Positions 34,306 to 44,900 of a DNA stretch of 64,000 nt are shown here, in pieces. The translations under genes were made by a program, and so were the position numbers. The stretch is from the NCBI RefSeq assembly GCF_016591975.1, contig NZ_AP024169.1:77001-141000 (forward strand), read 5' to 3'. The stretch is from Anaeromicropila herbilytica. GTDB taxonomy: Bacteria > Bacillota > Clostridia > Lachnospirales > Lachnospiraceae. Numbering within the stretch: the stretch's first letter is position 1; the number at the start of each line of letters is the position of its first letter. A model generated the notes under the pieces. That model ran no database searches, was not told the origin of the DNA, and saw only the letters and a list, made by a program, of their open reading frames with translations.

Positions 34306-37146
34306 GTGAGTTTTAAAGAATTGATGAAATTTTTGTTTCCAGAATATCAGGTGATAGAATCAATAAAAAACGATGGAGTAATAAAAAGAAAGAAAAATGA
34401 AGATAGTAGCTCTCCCAATAAAGTACTTAACCGTGTTCAATTAAATAATAATCACGATCTTAGTATTCAAACATCAAATAAAGATAATGATACTATTAAT
34501 AATAACCAGCCAGAGACTGAAAACTCAGATATACAGCAAAATATAGATATACAACAAAATACAACTACTCAACAAATAGCAGATAATTCAGAGGAAAAAA
34601 ATAATGATATATCGACAATATTTAATGAAGTGAAAGAGGATTTAAAAAATAATTTTATAGGACAGGAAAAATATTTTAACAGCCTATGTATTGCATTTAA
34701 ACGTCCATTTATCACAGGGTATAACGATGAAAAGCCTAGAAACGTTATTATTATACAAGGTCACGAAAGCTCAGGTAAACAATCAAGTATATGTTGTATT
34801 GCAAAGTGTTTAAAGGAGAGAAAAATATTCACATATAGAAAAGTTAAGTTATTAGATTTATCTCTATATCAAACAGCATCAGAATTTGAATTATTTTTAT
34901 CAGATCTTTATAGCGCTTTATATAGTAAATCCCATGTTTTGATATTTGAAAATTTCCACAAATGTCATTCTAGTATTATAAACGTCATTCAGACATTAGC
35001 AACAACTGGAAACTATAAATTGAAGGCAAGGTATGCCGAAACAGAGTATGGATTGGTAGAAACAACAGGTGGACTCGTTGAAGATACGGTAAGTGGCTTA
35101 AGTTCAAATAATATGTATTTTGTCATATTATCCGATAGAGAAGAGAAAGAAATACAAAATATCTTTGGATTAAATTTTATGAAGTGTGTTGGAGATTATT
35201 TGCACATGGATTCATATACAGAAGATGAATTGAAGAAATTAGTAGAATTTGATATGAATGATTTGGTGTATAACGGTAAAGAAAATCTATCAATAGAGAT
35301 CACTTATGATAATAAAGTGATAAGTTATGTTGTATCAAGATTCAAAATTAGTACTGGTATAGCAGGGATGACTACTTTTATTGATTCAGAAATATATAAA
35401 CCATTAGCAGAACTGAAACTTAATAATAACTATGAATATATGCAAACGGTTGGAATCTCGATAAAAGATGAAAAAATAGTTGCATCTATAGCAGATGAGA
35501 CCATTCAACTTGATATGGTTATACCTAAGATTGATTCCTATGGACTGGAAGAGATAAAAAATGAATTAGAACAAGTCATAGGCATTCAATCAGTCAAGAA
35601 ATACATATCTAGTTTAGAAAATAACTTACAAATTCAGAAATTACGTGAAAGCAAAGGGTTGAAGGTTTCAGATATATCAATGCATATGATATTCACAGGA
35701 AATCCTGGAACTGGTAAAACAATGATTGCCCGAATGGTGGCAAAGTACTTAAAAGCACTTGGAATATTATCAGAGGGACAGTTAAGGGAAGTTACAAGAG
35801 CAGATATGGTTGGTGAGTATGTAGGACAAACGGCTAGAATTACAAATGATGTAATACAATCAGCAATAGGCGGAGTTTTATTTATTGATGAAGCTTACTC
35901 CTTGTGTAGAGATAAGAATGATTCCTATGGACTTGAAGCGGTAGATGCATTGGTAAAGGGAATTGAGGATAATAGAGATGATTTAGTTGTTATTCTTGCA
36001 GGATACCAAGAAGAAATGGAAGAATTCTTGAAAGTTAATTCAGGTTTAAAGTCACGGTTCCCTAATATTATCTGCTTTGAAGATTATACAGCAGATGAAA
36101 TGTACGACATATCACAATTAACAGCAAGCTCAAAGGGATATAAAATATCAGAAGATTGTAAAGAACCATTAATCAAATTATTTGACCAAAAGCAAACAAA
36201 AGGTAAGAATGACAGTGGAAATGGTCGTTTAGTTCGAAATGTTATAGAAAGTGCTATCTTAAATCAATCAAAACGCTTACTAAATAGCAATACAGATGAG
36301 ATGGATGTGTTAAACTATGAAGACTTTGGATTTCAAAATAATTCAACTTATGACTTAGAAGATAGTCTGTCAAAAATAATTGGACTGGATACAGTTAAAG
36401 AGTATATTAATAGTTTAAATGCTAGATTAAAAATACAAAATGAACGTAAAAAACTTGGTCTTATTGTGGATTCAACTCAGACACTTCACATGGTATTCAA
36501 AGGAAACCCTGGAACTGGAAAGACAATGATAGCGAGAGTTATTGCTGATGTTCTCTATCATATTGGAGTTATAAAAACGAATAAATTAGTTGAAACAGAC
36601 CGATCTGGGCTTGTTGCTGGTTATGTTGGACAAACAGCAATTAAAACTAGAGAGAAAATTCTCGAAGCATTAGATGGAGTATTATTTATTGATGAAGCTT
36701 ACTCATTATCTCAAGGTGGTGAGAATGATTATGGTAAAGAGGCTATTGATACCTTAGTTAAATTGATGGATGATAACCGAGATAGAATTGTTGTCATTTT
36801 AGCTGGATATAGTGATGATATGGATTCTTTCCTTTCCATAAATGCGGGATTAAAATCAAGGTTCCCTAATATTATAGAATTTGAGGATTATTCTGCAGAG
36901 CAGTTGGTGAAGATATCAGAACTATTAGTCGAGAGTAAGGGATATGAGTTAAGTTTAGCAGCGAAAGATAAACTATATGATATATTTAGCCAAGCTAGAC
37001 AAGAAGCGCGATTTGGAAATGGACGTTATGTACGTAATTTAATTGAAAGAGCTATTAATAATCAGTCCGTGCGCTTAAGTAAAGATACCAATCTAACAAA
37101 AGAAGAATTAATTGCAATTGAAGATACGGATATTGAAAAAAGGTAA
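34306..37146 (+). CDS. Triple-AAA protein of the CbbX/SpoVK family
   Basis: The 946-residue protein starts at GTG 34306 with TAGGGGG at 34292-34298. An N-terminal Gln/Asn-rich low-complexity stretch (about residues 55-95) leads into a degenerate Clp-like AAA module near 110-360 (Walker A-like GHESSGKQ). Two close-copy CbbX/SpoVK AAA modules follow near 425-640 and 690-940. Each of the two has GNPGTGKTMIAR, a GxYVGQTA segment, Walker B GVLFIDEAYSL and LKSRFPNII. Such proteins are remodelling ATPases (CbbX, ESX EccA, SpoVK). It is followed 48 bases later by the phosphopantetheinyl transferase and lies at the edge of the NRPS cluster, so a role in it is plausible but unproven. Confidence 0.9.
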   Translation: MSFKELMKFLFPEYQVIESIKNDGVIKRKKNEDSSSPNKVLNRVQLNNNHDLSIQTSNKDNDTINNNQPETENSDIQQNIDIQQNTTTQQIADNSEEKNNDISTIFNEVKEDLKNNFIGQEKYFNSLCIAFKRPFITGYNDEKPRNVIIIQGHESSGKQSSICCIAKCLKERKIFTYRKVKLLDLSLYQTASEFELFLSDLYSALYSKSHVLIFENFHKCHSSIINVIQTLATTGNYKLKARYAETEYGLVETTGGLVEDTVSGLSSNNMYFVILSDREEKEIQNIFGLNFMKCVGDYLHMDSYTEDELKKLVEFDMNDLVYNGKENLSIEITYDNKVISYVVSRFKISTGIAGMTTFIDSEIYKPLAELKLNNNYEYMQTVGISIKDEKIVASIADETIQLDMVIPKIDSYGLEEIKNELEQVIGIQSVKKYISSLENNLQIQKLRESKGLKVSDISMHMIFTGNPGTGKTMIARMVAKYLKALGILSEGQLREVTRADMVGEYVGQTARITNDVIQSAIGGVLFIDEAYSLCRDKNDSYGLEAVDALVKGIEDNRDDLVVILAGYQEEMEEFLKVNSGLKSRFPNIICFEDYTADEMYDISQLTASSKGYKISEDCKEPLIKLFDQKQTKGKNDSGNGRLVRNVIESAILNQSKRLLNSNTDEMDVLNYEDFGFQNNSTYDLEDSLSKIIGLDTVKEYINSLNARLKIQNERKKLGLIVDSTQTLHMVFKGNPGTGKTMIARVIADVLYHIGVIKTNKLVETDRSGLVAGYVGQTAIKTREKILEALDGVLFIDEAYSLSQGGENDYGKEAIDTLVKLMDDNRDRIVVILAGYSDDMDSFLSINAGLKSRFPNIIEFEDYSAEQLVKISELLVESKGYELSLAAKDKLYDIFSQARQEARFGNGRYVRNLIERAINNQSVRLSKDTNLTKEELIAIEDTDIEKR

Positions 37147-37194
37147 GTACATAATTATGAGGTTTAAATTAAGCAGAAAGGTATGTCATAAAGA

Positions 37195-37851
37195 ATGGTA
37201 CAGCTATATTGTTTTAACATTAATTCTGATGTAGCAAATAAGAAATATCAAAACCATATGAATTTAATAAGCGATGAGAAGAGAGCACGTATCATGCGTT
37301 ATCATTTTGAGGAAGATAAGAAAAGATCCTTATATGGTGACATCATCATAAGAACATTGGCTAGTGAGATATTAGGAATTGATAATTCACAGATAGTATT
37401 TAAGATAAAGGAATATGGAAAACCATATCTAGAAGGTTTTCCTAGGTTTCATTATAATATAAGTCATTCTGGAAGCTGGATCATTGCTGGAATTGGAAGA
37501 GAGGAATTAGGTGTCGATATTGAAGCGGTAGCGAGTGCTAATGAAGAACTTGCGAGAAGATTCTTCTCAGAAAAAGAATATGAGGATATGATGAGTAAAA
37601 ATAAGAATGATCGAAGGGGATATTTTTATGATCTATGGACGTTAAAAGAAAGTTATATAAAGTGCATAGGGAATGGACTATATACTTCGCTTAACTCATT
37701 TGGTTTTGAATTAGAGAATGATGAAGCTATTTTATTTCCTGTGAATAAGCAATATCATTTTAAAAGATATGATTCAATTCCTGGTTATAAAGTTGCAGTT
37801 TGCGCAAAAGAAGAGATAGAGGATAAAATAAAAAATATATCTTTAAAATGA
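37195..37851 (+). CDS. 4'-phosphopantetheinyl transferase, Sfp type
   Basis: The enzyme attaches the phosphopantetheine arm of CoA to the conserved Ser of carrier proteins. The 218-residue length and motifs match the Sfp/AcpT group: FHYNISHSG near residue 83, GVDIEAV near 103 with the metal-binding Asp and Glu, and WTLKESYIKCIGNG near 150 with the catalytic Lys-Glu. The two peptidyl carrier domains encoded in the neighbouring genes (38047-39873 and 41907-45236) are the obvious substrates. It probably shares a transcript with the AAA gene and ends at the bidirectional hairpin at 37867-37935. Confidence 0.95.
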   Translation: MVQLYCFNINSDVANKKYQNHMNLISDEKRARIMRYHFEEDKKRSLYGDIIIRTLASEILGIDNSQIVFKIKEYGKPYLEGFPRFHYNISHSGSWIIAGIGREELGVDIEAVASANEELARRFFSEKEYEDMMSKNKNDRRGYFYDLWTLKESYIKCIGNGLYTSLNSFGFELENDEAILFPVNKQYHFKRYDSIPGYKVAVCAKEEIEDKIKNISLK

Positions 37852-37866
37852 TAATAACTATAAAAT

Positions 37867-37938
37867 AAGCTATGGTTTTAATAATTAGCAAGTTGGTGTG
37901 ATTCTGATCATAATCTAATTATTTTAACCATAGCTTTT
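37867..37938. terminator. Bidirectional terminator between converging genes
   Basis: AAGCTATGGTT and CTAATTATTTTAACCATAGCTT pair over about 22 bp with two mismatches. It lies between the PPTase (plus) and A-PCP (minus) genes. Confidence 0.75.
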
Positions 37939-38046
37939 ATTACTGAGGTACAGATAAATACAATACGCTACTCTTTCGGTCACTCTCCTTTATTGTGTCA
38001 TTATTGCAGTCAAGCATACAAATATGCAGTGGATATGATATATGAA

Positions 38047-39873
38047 TTAAACTAGACTGTGTTCAATTACAGATAGCATGGAAGAAAGAGTAGGAAGTTT
38101 TTTGAAATCTAGATATTCATCATCAAACTCAACATCAAATTCTAGTTCAAGTGCAACGATTAACTTTACAAATGAAACAGAGTCCAACCCAATATTGGTA
38201 AGAGGTTCGTCTAATGATATTGTTAGCGCGCCTTGCTTGTTTGGAACATTTTCTGATAGAACATTACGAAGTCTTGACTGAATAGTATGTAAACCGATTG
38301 AGTCAATATCCTCACAGGTAGCGGCCACCATAGTCTGGCAATTCAATTCCTGTTCTAGTTGTAATAAGGTTTTCTTATCAACCTTGCCATTAAAACTTAA
38401 TGGCATCTTGTCAATTCTTTTATATGCTGTTGGAATCATATAATCCGGTAGAATATTGCTAAGATGCTTCCTTACGTCAGAAGTAAGAATATCTGAACTT
38501 GATACGACATATGCGCATAAAGTATTATCTTTTACTATGACAGCGGCTTGTTGAATCATATCATACTTTAATAAGTGATATTCAATTTCACCCAATTCAA
38601 TTCGTCTTCCATTTAATTTCACCTGACTATCGATTCGACCAATGACTTCAAGAGTTCTGTTAGAATCCATTCTGGCTAAGTCTCCAGTCCGATATATTCT
38701 CTTATCTGGTAGGTATGGATTCTGCTGAAACTTCTCATTTGTTAGTGTCTGGCGGTTTAAGTACCCCCTAGCTAGTCCATCTCCTAAGATGCATAATTCG
38801 CCTTCTTCACCTAGAGGACATAACTTATCTTCCTGGTCTAGAATCATTATCTGTGTATGTTGAATTGGAGTTCCAACATGAAGAGTATCGCTGCCAGTTA
38901 AGTCCCCGATGGTTGACCATACGGTGGTTTCTGTTGGTCCATAGAGATTATAGATTCTAGCTGGTGTATGATTTTTTAGCGTTTCTAGTAATGCCTTAGG
39001 AAAAGGCTCTGCTCCTACCATAATATCCGTCAATATATTCAGAAACTCAATACTTTTTCCATAGTTAAACATAAGCTGTAATCTGGAAGGAGTAATCTGC
39101 AACATATCAACTTTATTTTCAATAATACAATCATTGAGATACTTTGGATTATTCTTCTGCACATCATCAGCAATTACGATGGTCATACCTTTTGATAAAG
39201 GGATAAGAATCTCAGGCATAGACATATCAAAGGCAAAGGATGCAAGAGATAGAATCCTCTTATCCCGATGGAAGTTAATCTTATCAGACATCCCCTCAAT
39301 TAGGTTAATGATTGATCTATGCTCTATAAGGGTACCTTTTGGTAAACCAGTAGAACCAGAAGTATAGATGACATAAATAAGATCGTTTATAGAATTACAT
39401 TTCTGTAGGTTACTGGAATCACCATAATACAAATCGTTTCGATCAAGGGTAAGAGTCTCGCCATTAAATGAAATAAGATGTTTTAAGTGTTCCATAGTTA
39501 ACATTATTTTTATATTACTATCTTCTAACATATAGTGGATTCTATCACTTGGATATTCTGGATCAATAGGAAGATAGGCAGCGCCTGCTTTAAGCACACC
39601 TAGGATAGCAATAAACATCTCCAAGGAGCGATTGGCTAAGATTCCAATGATATCATTCGGTTTTACCGAATGGGCTCTTAGCATTCTAGCAAGTTGGTTT
39701 GATTTTTGATTTAATTCTTGATACGTCATAGTATGACCGCGCAAAACCAGTGCAATCTTATCAGGGGTCAGTTCAACATTCTGCTCAAATAATTCATAAA
39801 CTGTTTTTGCTGTATTATAATCAATTCCTTCATTATTCTCAAGGAATGACAATCCATTATTAATCATTTTCAT
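38047..39873 (-). CDS. NRPS protein: adenylation domain plus peptidyl carrier domain
   Basis: The 608-residue protein activates an amino acid as AMP ester and loads it onto its own carrier domain. Adenylation motifs are complete: A2-like LKAGAAYLPIDP, A3 YVIYTSGSTGLPKG, A5 NLYGPTET, A7 YRTGDLARM, A8 GRIDSQVKLNGRRIELGEIE and A10 NGKVDKKTL. The C-terminal PCP has GLDSVSF with the Ser for phosphopantetheine. By eye the specificity-code residues are D,M,P,S,I,V,L,V,W,K, a set I cannot assign to an amino acid. It has no condensation or thioesterase domain, so it must work with the C domain of the 41907-45236 protein. It is divergent from that operon. Confidence 0.95.
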   Translation of the reverse strand: MKMINNGLSFLENNEGIDYNTAKTVYELFEQNVELTPDKIALVLRGHTMTYQELNQKSNQLARMLRAHSVKPNDIIGILANRSLEMFIAILGVLKAGAAYLPIDPEYPSDRIHYMLEDSNIKIMLTMEHLKHLISFNGETLTLDRNDLYYGDSSNLQKCNSINDLIYVIYTSGSTGLPKGTLIEHRSIINLIEGMSDKINFHRDKRILSLASFAFDMSMPEILIPLSKGMTIVIADDVQKNNPKYLNDCIIENKVDMLQITPSRLQLMFNYGKSIEFLNILTDIMVGAEPFPKALLETLKNHTPARIYNLYGPTETTVWSTIGDLTGSDTLHVGTPIQHTQIMILDQEDKLCPLGEEGELCILGDGLARGYLNRQTLTNEKFQQNPYLPDKRIYRTGDLARMDSNRTLEVIGRIDSQVKLNGRRIELGEIEYHLLKYDMIQQAAVIVKDNTLCAYVVSSSDILTSDVRKHLSNILPDYMIPTAYKRIDKMPLSFNGKVDKKTLLQLEQELNCQTMVAATCEDIDSIGLHTIQSRLRNVLSENVPNKQGALTISLDEPLTNIGLDSVSFVKLIVALELEFDVEFDDEYLDFKKLPTLSSMLSVIEHSLV

Positions 39874-39936
39874 TTACCCTTTCATTGTAGTTAAGGAAAT
39901 ATTTTTGAAAATCATCATCTCTCACACACATATAGA

Positions 39937-39965
39937 AGTATAGTTTACTTGAGAGAATTTGTCAG
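39937..39965 (-). promoter_or_regulatory. Promoter of the A-PCP gene
   Basis: On the minus strand CTGACA (39965-39960) and TATACT (39942-39937) are 17 bp apart. The leader would be about 57 nt, ending in AAAGGG before the ATG. Confidence 0.6.
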
Positions 39966-40131
39966 CAATATAGCATGTAAAAGTTTTCCTTAATAAAATA
40001 GATAAAATTGTCAATATCGCTGAATTTGATTAAGGAAAAACAAGAGAGTTTTCGTGAAAGAACGCCCGTAGATTCAGTCATACAAGAGATTCTTATAAGT
40101 TTCGTAAAAAAAAGATAAGAGGATTATTTTG

Positions 40132-40160
40132 TTGACAATTGGGAAAATAAGCTTTATAGT
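40132..40160 (+). promoter_or_regulatory. Promoter of the BtrH-like/acyl-ligase operon
   Basis: TTGACA (40132-40137) and TATAGT (40155-40160) are exactly 17 bp apart. The predicted start near 40167 rules out a TTG start at 40169 for the next gene and supports ATG 40238. TTGACAATT here recurs in inverted orientation at 40006-40014. Confidence 0.7.
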
Positions 40161-40237
40161 GTGAATATTTGGAAAACATAGCATTTTACACACACAACGA
40201 AGAGAATAAACATAATTCATATAAGGGGAGATTAATT

Positions 40238-41884
40238 ATGAATATACAAATTAAAAATAAACTTCTAGATTTAGTACCAATTCACTTTGATCATAATGAT
40301 TGTTTGGAAGATCAGTTAATATCGGTAATTGGGTGGTTCCTTGAAGATATACCGCGTGATCAATTAATATGGCATCTATGTGAGACTTGGAAGTTCTCCT
40401 TCAGGGAGAACAAAAATCAATGTACCAGTCTAGGGAAGGCGTTAAGCTCTAATGTATTTAATGAATATGAGGTATATCAGAAATACTATGGTATTGATAT
40501 AAGTTCTCATACAAATGCCACTTTTGATACATTTATCATGGAGGCAAAAAAGGAACTGAGTTTAGGAAAGCCCGTTGTTCTTATTCAGAAGTCTTATTGG
40601 ATACCATGGGATCCTAATTACAATGTGAATAAAGAATATACACATGCTTATATCGTGTTAGATATAGATTTCGAAGAGAAGAGGTTTCTTGCATCGGATG
40701 GATTATATACGCAGAAAAATGTTCCAATCGATTTTGAAAATGTAAGACAAGGTTTTACTGGTGAGTATATTACATTTGAAAAAATAAATCATTCATCATT
40801 TGATAACAATACAAAAAATACTTGGATGAATGAAATTAAGACAATGATAGATAATCTACACTTAGAAGATGAAAAGAATATATTTAATCATATGAATGTA
40901 TTTGCTGATAGGGTGCAAACAACAGAGAGTCTTATTTATGAAAACCGAATGGGTAGCACTAATTTTGTTTCCTCTGATCTATATAATGCATTGTCTGTTG
41001 TCATTAATAGTAGGAAAAAGCTTGCAAGATTCATGAAATACCTAGAAAGTAAAAATGATATAAAACAATTTTCAGATTTTACCGTAAGATTTGATTTTGC
41101 AGCTACAAAGTGGTATGACATACAGCATAAATTCTTAAAAGCTAGTTTTTTACCTGATTTTACATTCATAAAAAGTAGAATTGTAAAAAGCATAAGAGAA
41201 GTCAAAGAGGTCGAAAACGATATTGCAATTGAGATGAAGAAATTTATCCTAAATGAAGAGTTAAAAGCAAACAATCAGAAAAAACTCAATCAGTTTGCTT
41301 CTGAGAATAAGATTCATGTACCAGCAACCTTACAAAAAACAGAAATGATTGACATGACCAAATACTTTAATAATAAAGGATTCGGTGAAATGGGACAGGA
41401 TGGAATAGCTTTTGCAGAAGGTGGACAATATTTTTCTATAAAAAATCTTCCAAAAAAGAAAATATGGATGATCGATGATATGAAATTTAATGTTCCCAAT
41501 TTCTTCACCCAATCAGTAGATAATTTGCGTTGTGAACGACAGCTGATAGAGGTAAAACCTGATTCCTATCATTGTCTAATGTTATTAGGATGCTCTGAAC
41601 AGGGCAGTTTCTCCGGAGAGGTTGAAATAGGTTATCTGGATGGAAGTAGTGAGAAGGTAATCGCATCTCTATCCGATTGGTATCTACCACCTCAATTTAC
41701 AGATTGTATGGCTTGGCAAGGCAACATTATAGAGAAAGTAGATGGAGAATTTGTACAGTCAACGCATCTGTATCAGATATTTGCAAGTAAATATAGCATG
41801 AACAAAACAAAGAAGACCGTAGTCTCCATACGTATGCCAGAATGCCAGAATATGCATATATTTGCAATAACATTTGGAAAATAA
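40238..41884 (+). CDS. BtrH-like (butirosin H N-terminal domain) acyltransferase
   Basis: The 548-residue protein begins at ATG 40238 with AAGGGGAG seven bases upstream. The N-terminal 200 residues fit the BtrH N-terminal fold, a papain/C39-like thiol acyltransferase: HNDCLEDQL with candidate nucleophile Cys22 near the start, a GKPVVLIQ strand near 110, and the EYTHAYIVLDID segment with a candidate catalytic His near 136. In butirosin synthesis BtrH moves an acyl group from a carrier protein to an aminoglycoside. The middle part is helical and the C-terminal 170 residues look beta-rich, of unknown role. Its place between two carrier-protein genes suggests it takes the acyl chain from a carrier and passes it to an acceptor. 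Confidence 0.82.
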   Translation: MNIQIKNKLLDLVPIHFDHNDCLEDQLISVIGWFLEDIPRDQLIWHLCETWKFSFRENKNQCTSLGKALSSNVFNEYEVYQKYYGIDISSHTNATFDTFIMEAKKELSLGKPVVLIQKSYWIPWDPNYNVNKEYTHAYIVLDIDFEEKRFLASDGLYTQKNVPIDFENVRQGFTGEYITFEKINHSSFDNNTKNTWMNEIKTMIDNLHLEDEKNIFNHMNVFADRVQTTESLIYENRMGSTNFVSSDLYNALSVVINSRKKLARFMKYLESKNDIKQFSDFTVRFDFAATKWYDIQHKFLKASFLPDFTFIKSRIVKSIREVKEVENDIAIEMKKFILNEELKANNQKKLNQFASENKIHVPATLQKTEMIDMTKYFNNKGFGEMGQDGIAFAEGGQYFSIKNLPKKKIWMIDDMKFNVPNFFTQSVDNLRCERQLIEVKPDSYHCLMLLGCSEQGSFSGEVEIGYLDGSSEKVIASLSDWYLPPQFTDCMAWQGNIIEKVDGEFVQSTHLYQIFASKYSMNKTKKTVVSIRMPECQNMHIFAITFGK

Positions 41885-41906
41885 TTAGGTGAGGGAGGAT
41901 TACGAT

Positions 41907-44900
41907 ATGAATGAAGTTACAGTGTTAATTGATATATTAGAACGAGAAAAGAATAATGATATAAAAGGAGTTACATTTATTAATGAAAGCGCAACTGAGA
42001 AAAATATACTCTATAAGGAAATATACGAGAAGTCCTTATTCTTACTAGGAAAGATTCAAGCGTGTGGAGTGAAGAAGGGGGATGAGCTTCTATTACAGAT
42101 AGAGGACAATGAAACCTTTATCTATACGATATGGGCATGTATTATGGGGGGAATAATAGTAGTTCCTGTACCAATTGCTAATAAGGAAGAACATAAACTT
42201 AGATTATATAATATATTTCATATTCTAGAAGACCCATATATTATAACTACAAAAAGTCATTTTGAGGACTTACAGAAATATTGGGATGGACGGAAAGAAT
42301 ACAGTAATACATACAAGAATATGCAAGAACGTACGATAATCTTAGATGAAGAATTCTCTAGCAAAGCTCAAATGGGTAGCATTGAAAAAGGGAAAGCTAC
42401 TGATATTGTTAGCGTAATGTTCTCATCGGGATCAACCGGGGAACCAAAAGGAGTAATATTAACAAATGAAAATATTATGACTCAGATAAAAGCTACCACA
42501 AAGTTTTTTAAGGTTACATCAGAAGATAGATTTTTAAGTTGGATGCCACTTACGCATACGATTGGACTTAGTATGTTTCATTTATTGCCACTTGCATCTT
42601 CTGTTGATCAATACATAATGGAGAAGAATCTATTTATAGGAGATCCTGCTATGTGGTTTGAGAAGGCAAGTGTGCATAAAGCAACGATTTTATGTTCCCC
42701 TAACTTTGGATATAAGCATTTTCTGGAGGAATATTCAGATTCCAAACAGTATTCTTGGGATCTATCTAGCATAAAAGTATTAATGAATGCAGCAGAGCCA
42801 ATCTCTAAAGTTCTACTAGAAGAATTCTATAAGAAGATGAAGAAATATGGGCTAGATAGGAATGCAATTAGTCCGTCATATGGTATGACAGAAACCTGTA
42901 TGAATATGACCTCTAAGAGAGTCGGAAGCGAATATAGGTGGTATTCGCTAGACCGTATAACGGTCTCTATAGGTGATAGAATCGTAGAAGTAGAGGAGGA
43001 AGATCCAAACAGTATTCTATTTGTTAGCGTTGGAAATATAGTGGAGTGTTGCGAGATAAGAATCTGTGGCGATGATGGTGAGAGATATGAGGATGAGGTA
43101 ATTGGTAATGTTGAAGTGAGAGGAAATTGTGTTACTTTAGGATATTACAATAACCCTGAGAGTAGTTCTAAGGCATTTACCAAGGACGGGTGGCTTATAA
43201 CTGGTGATCTAGGCTTTATAAAAGAAGGCCAGCTTGTGGTAACAGGAAGAACAAAAGACATTATTATATCGAATGGCCAGAACTACTATGCGTATGACAT
43301 AGAAAGAGTAGCTGAAGAGATTGCGGGAGTTCAAGTTGCAGCAGCTTGTAGTGTATTTGAGGAAGAAAATAACAAAGAGGTAGTAGTTCTATTTCCAGAG
43401 TACTCAGGAAATCTAGAAGAGTTTGTGACTATATCAAATGAAATCAAAAGACATGTTAGTTCAAGGACAGGATTAGAGTTAAAATATGTATTACCGTTAG
43501 AGAAGATTCCAAAGACCGCAAGTGGCAAGGTGCAGAGGTTTAAACTAAAAAATATGTTCTTAGATAGAGAATTTGATGAGATTCAACTTCAGTTAGAAAA
43601 AATAAAATCTATGCAAATTAGAAGTGAAATATCAGGAGCAGAAAACGAGTTACAAGAAAAAATATTGGATATTTTTTTACAAGTACTCGGAGTAGAACAA
43701 TTGGGGATTGATGATAACTTCTTTGATTATGGTGGCAATTCCTTAAACGTCTTATATGTCTTGTCGAAATTAAATGCTGCAGGAATTCAGATACATACAA
43801 AATATTTTCTAGAACACCCAACAATTAGAGAAATCTATAATGAGGCGATAATTGATAATGAAAATGGAATGGATGAGGGAATTGTAACAGGAGAAGTGCC
43901 ATTATTACCAAATCACGCATTACTAGATATAAGAAATTTATATGGTGATGTAGACCATTGGAATATAGGTATTATGGTAGAAGCCTATCCAGTTCCAAAG
44001 AAAGAACAGATAGAACATGTAATTAGATACTTATTAAGTTATCATGATGGTCTTAGACTGCGAATCTATAAAGAGGGAATTGAGTGGAAGCAGCAGATTG
44101 AGGGTATTCCAGAGGAGTTACCAATTACGTATTATGACTATTCAGATGTAAAAGAGTCCGAACAAATGAATATGATTGAAGCTACGGCAGAAGAATTACA
44201 ACATGCCACCAGTTTAGCTAAGCTTCCAGTAAGATTTGCTGTATTCTATATGGGTGAGAAGAAGCCAACACGTATCCTAACCTTAATACATCATGGAATC
44301 GCGGATGGTTATGGAATGTCCATCTTTGGACAAGATCTTTGTACGGCCTTTTCACAAGAGATGAGAGGAGAAGAGATCTGCTTACCGTATAAAACAACCT
44401 CTGTAAAGAGATGGTCAGAATATCTGAAAGAGTATTCACAGTCAGAAGAGATGAAGAAAGAGTTAGATTATTGGATGGAAGCTGCTAAGAATGAGGTTCC
44501 ATGCATTCCTGTTGATTGTAAAGAAGAATTAAACCATAATTTGTTCTGTTTTGAAAGAGTATTAGGTAAGTACCTATTATCAAAAGATGAAGCCAATATA
44601 CTGTTTGATAAGATTAAAGGAAAAGATATTGAAGTTAATGACGTCATCTTAACTGCAATACTAAGAGGCCTTCAAAAATGGACGGGAAATCAAGAATTAT
44701 TGATAGATTATGTGTTTAATGGAAGATATCCATTTGATGATACAATTGATTTATCTAGAACCGTGGGTTGGCTGAATTACTTTGTTCCTCTATATATGGA
44801 GATTGGAGATAAGAAGGATGTTATAGAGACATTCGAATATGTTAAGGACAGATTACATCATATACCAAAGCGGGGACTAGGCTATGGTGGATTAAGATAC

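Noticed and set aside
40169..40237. An upstream TTG start for the BtrH-like gene.
   Set aside because: It would fall two bases after the predicted transcription start and has no ribosome binding site; ATG 40238 has AAGGGGAG.
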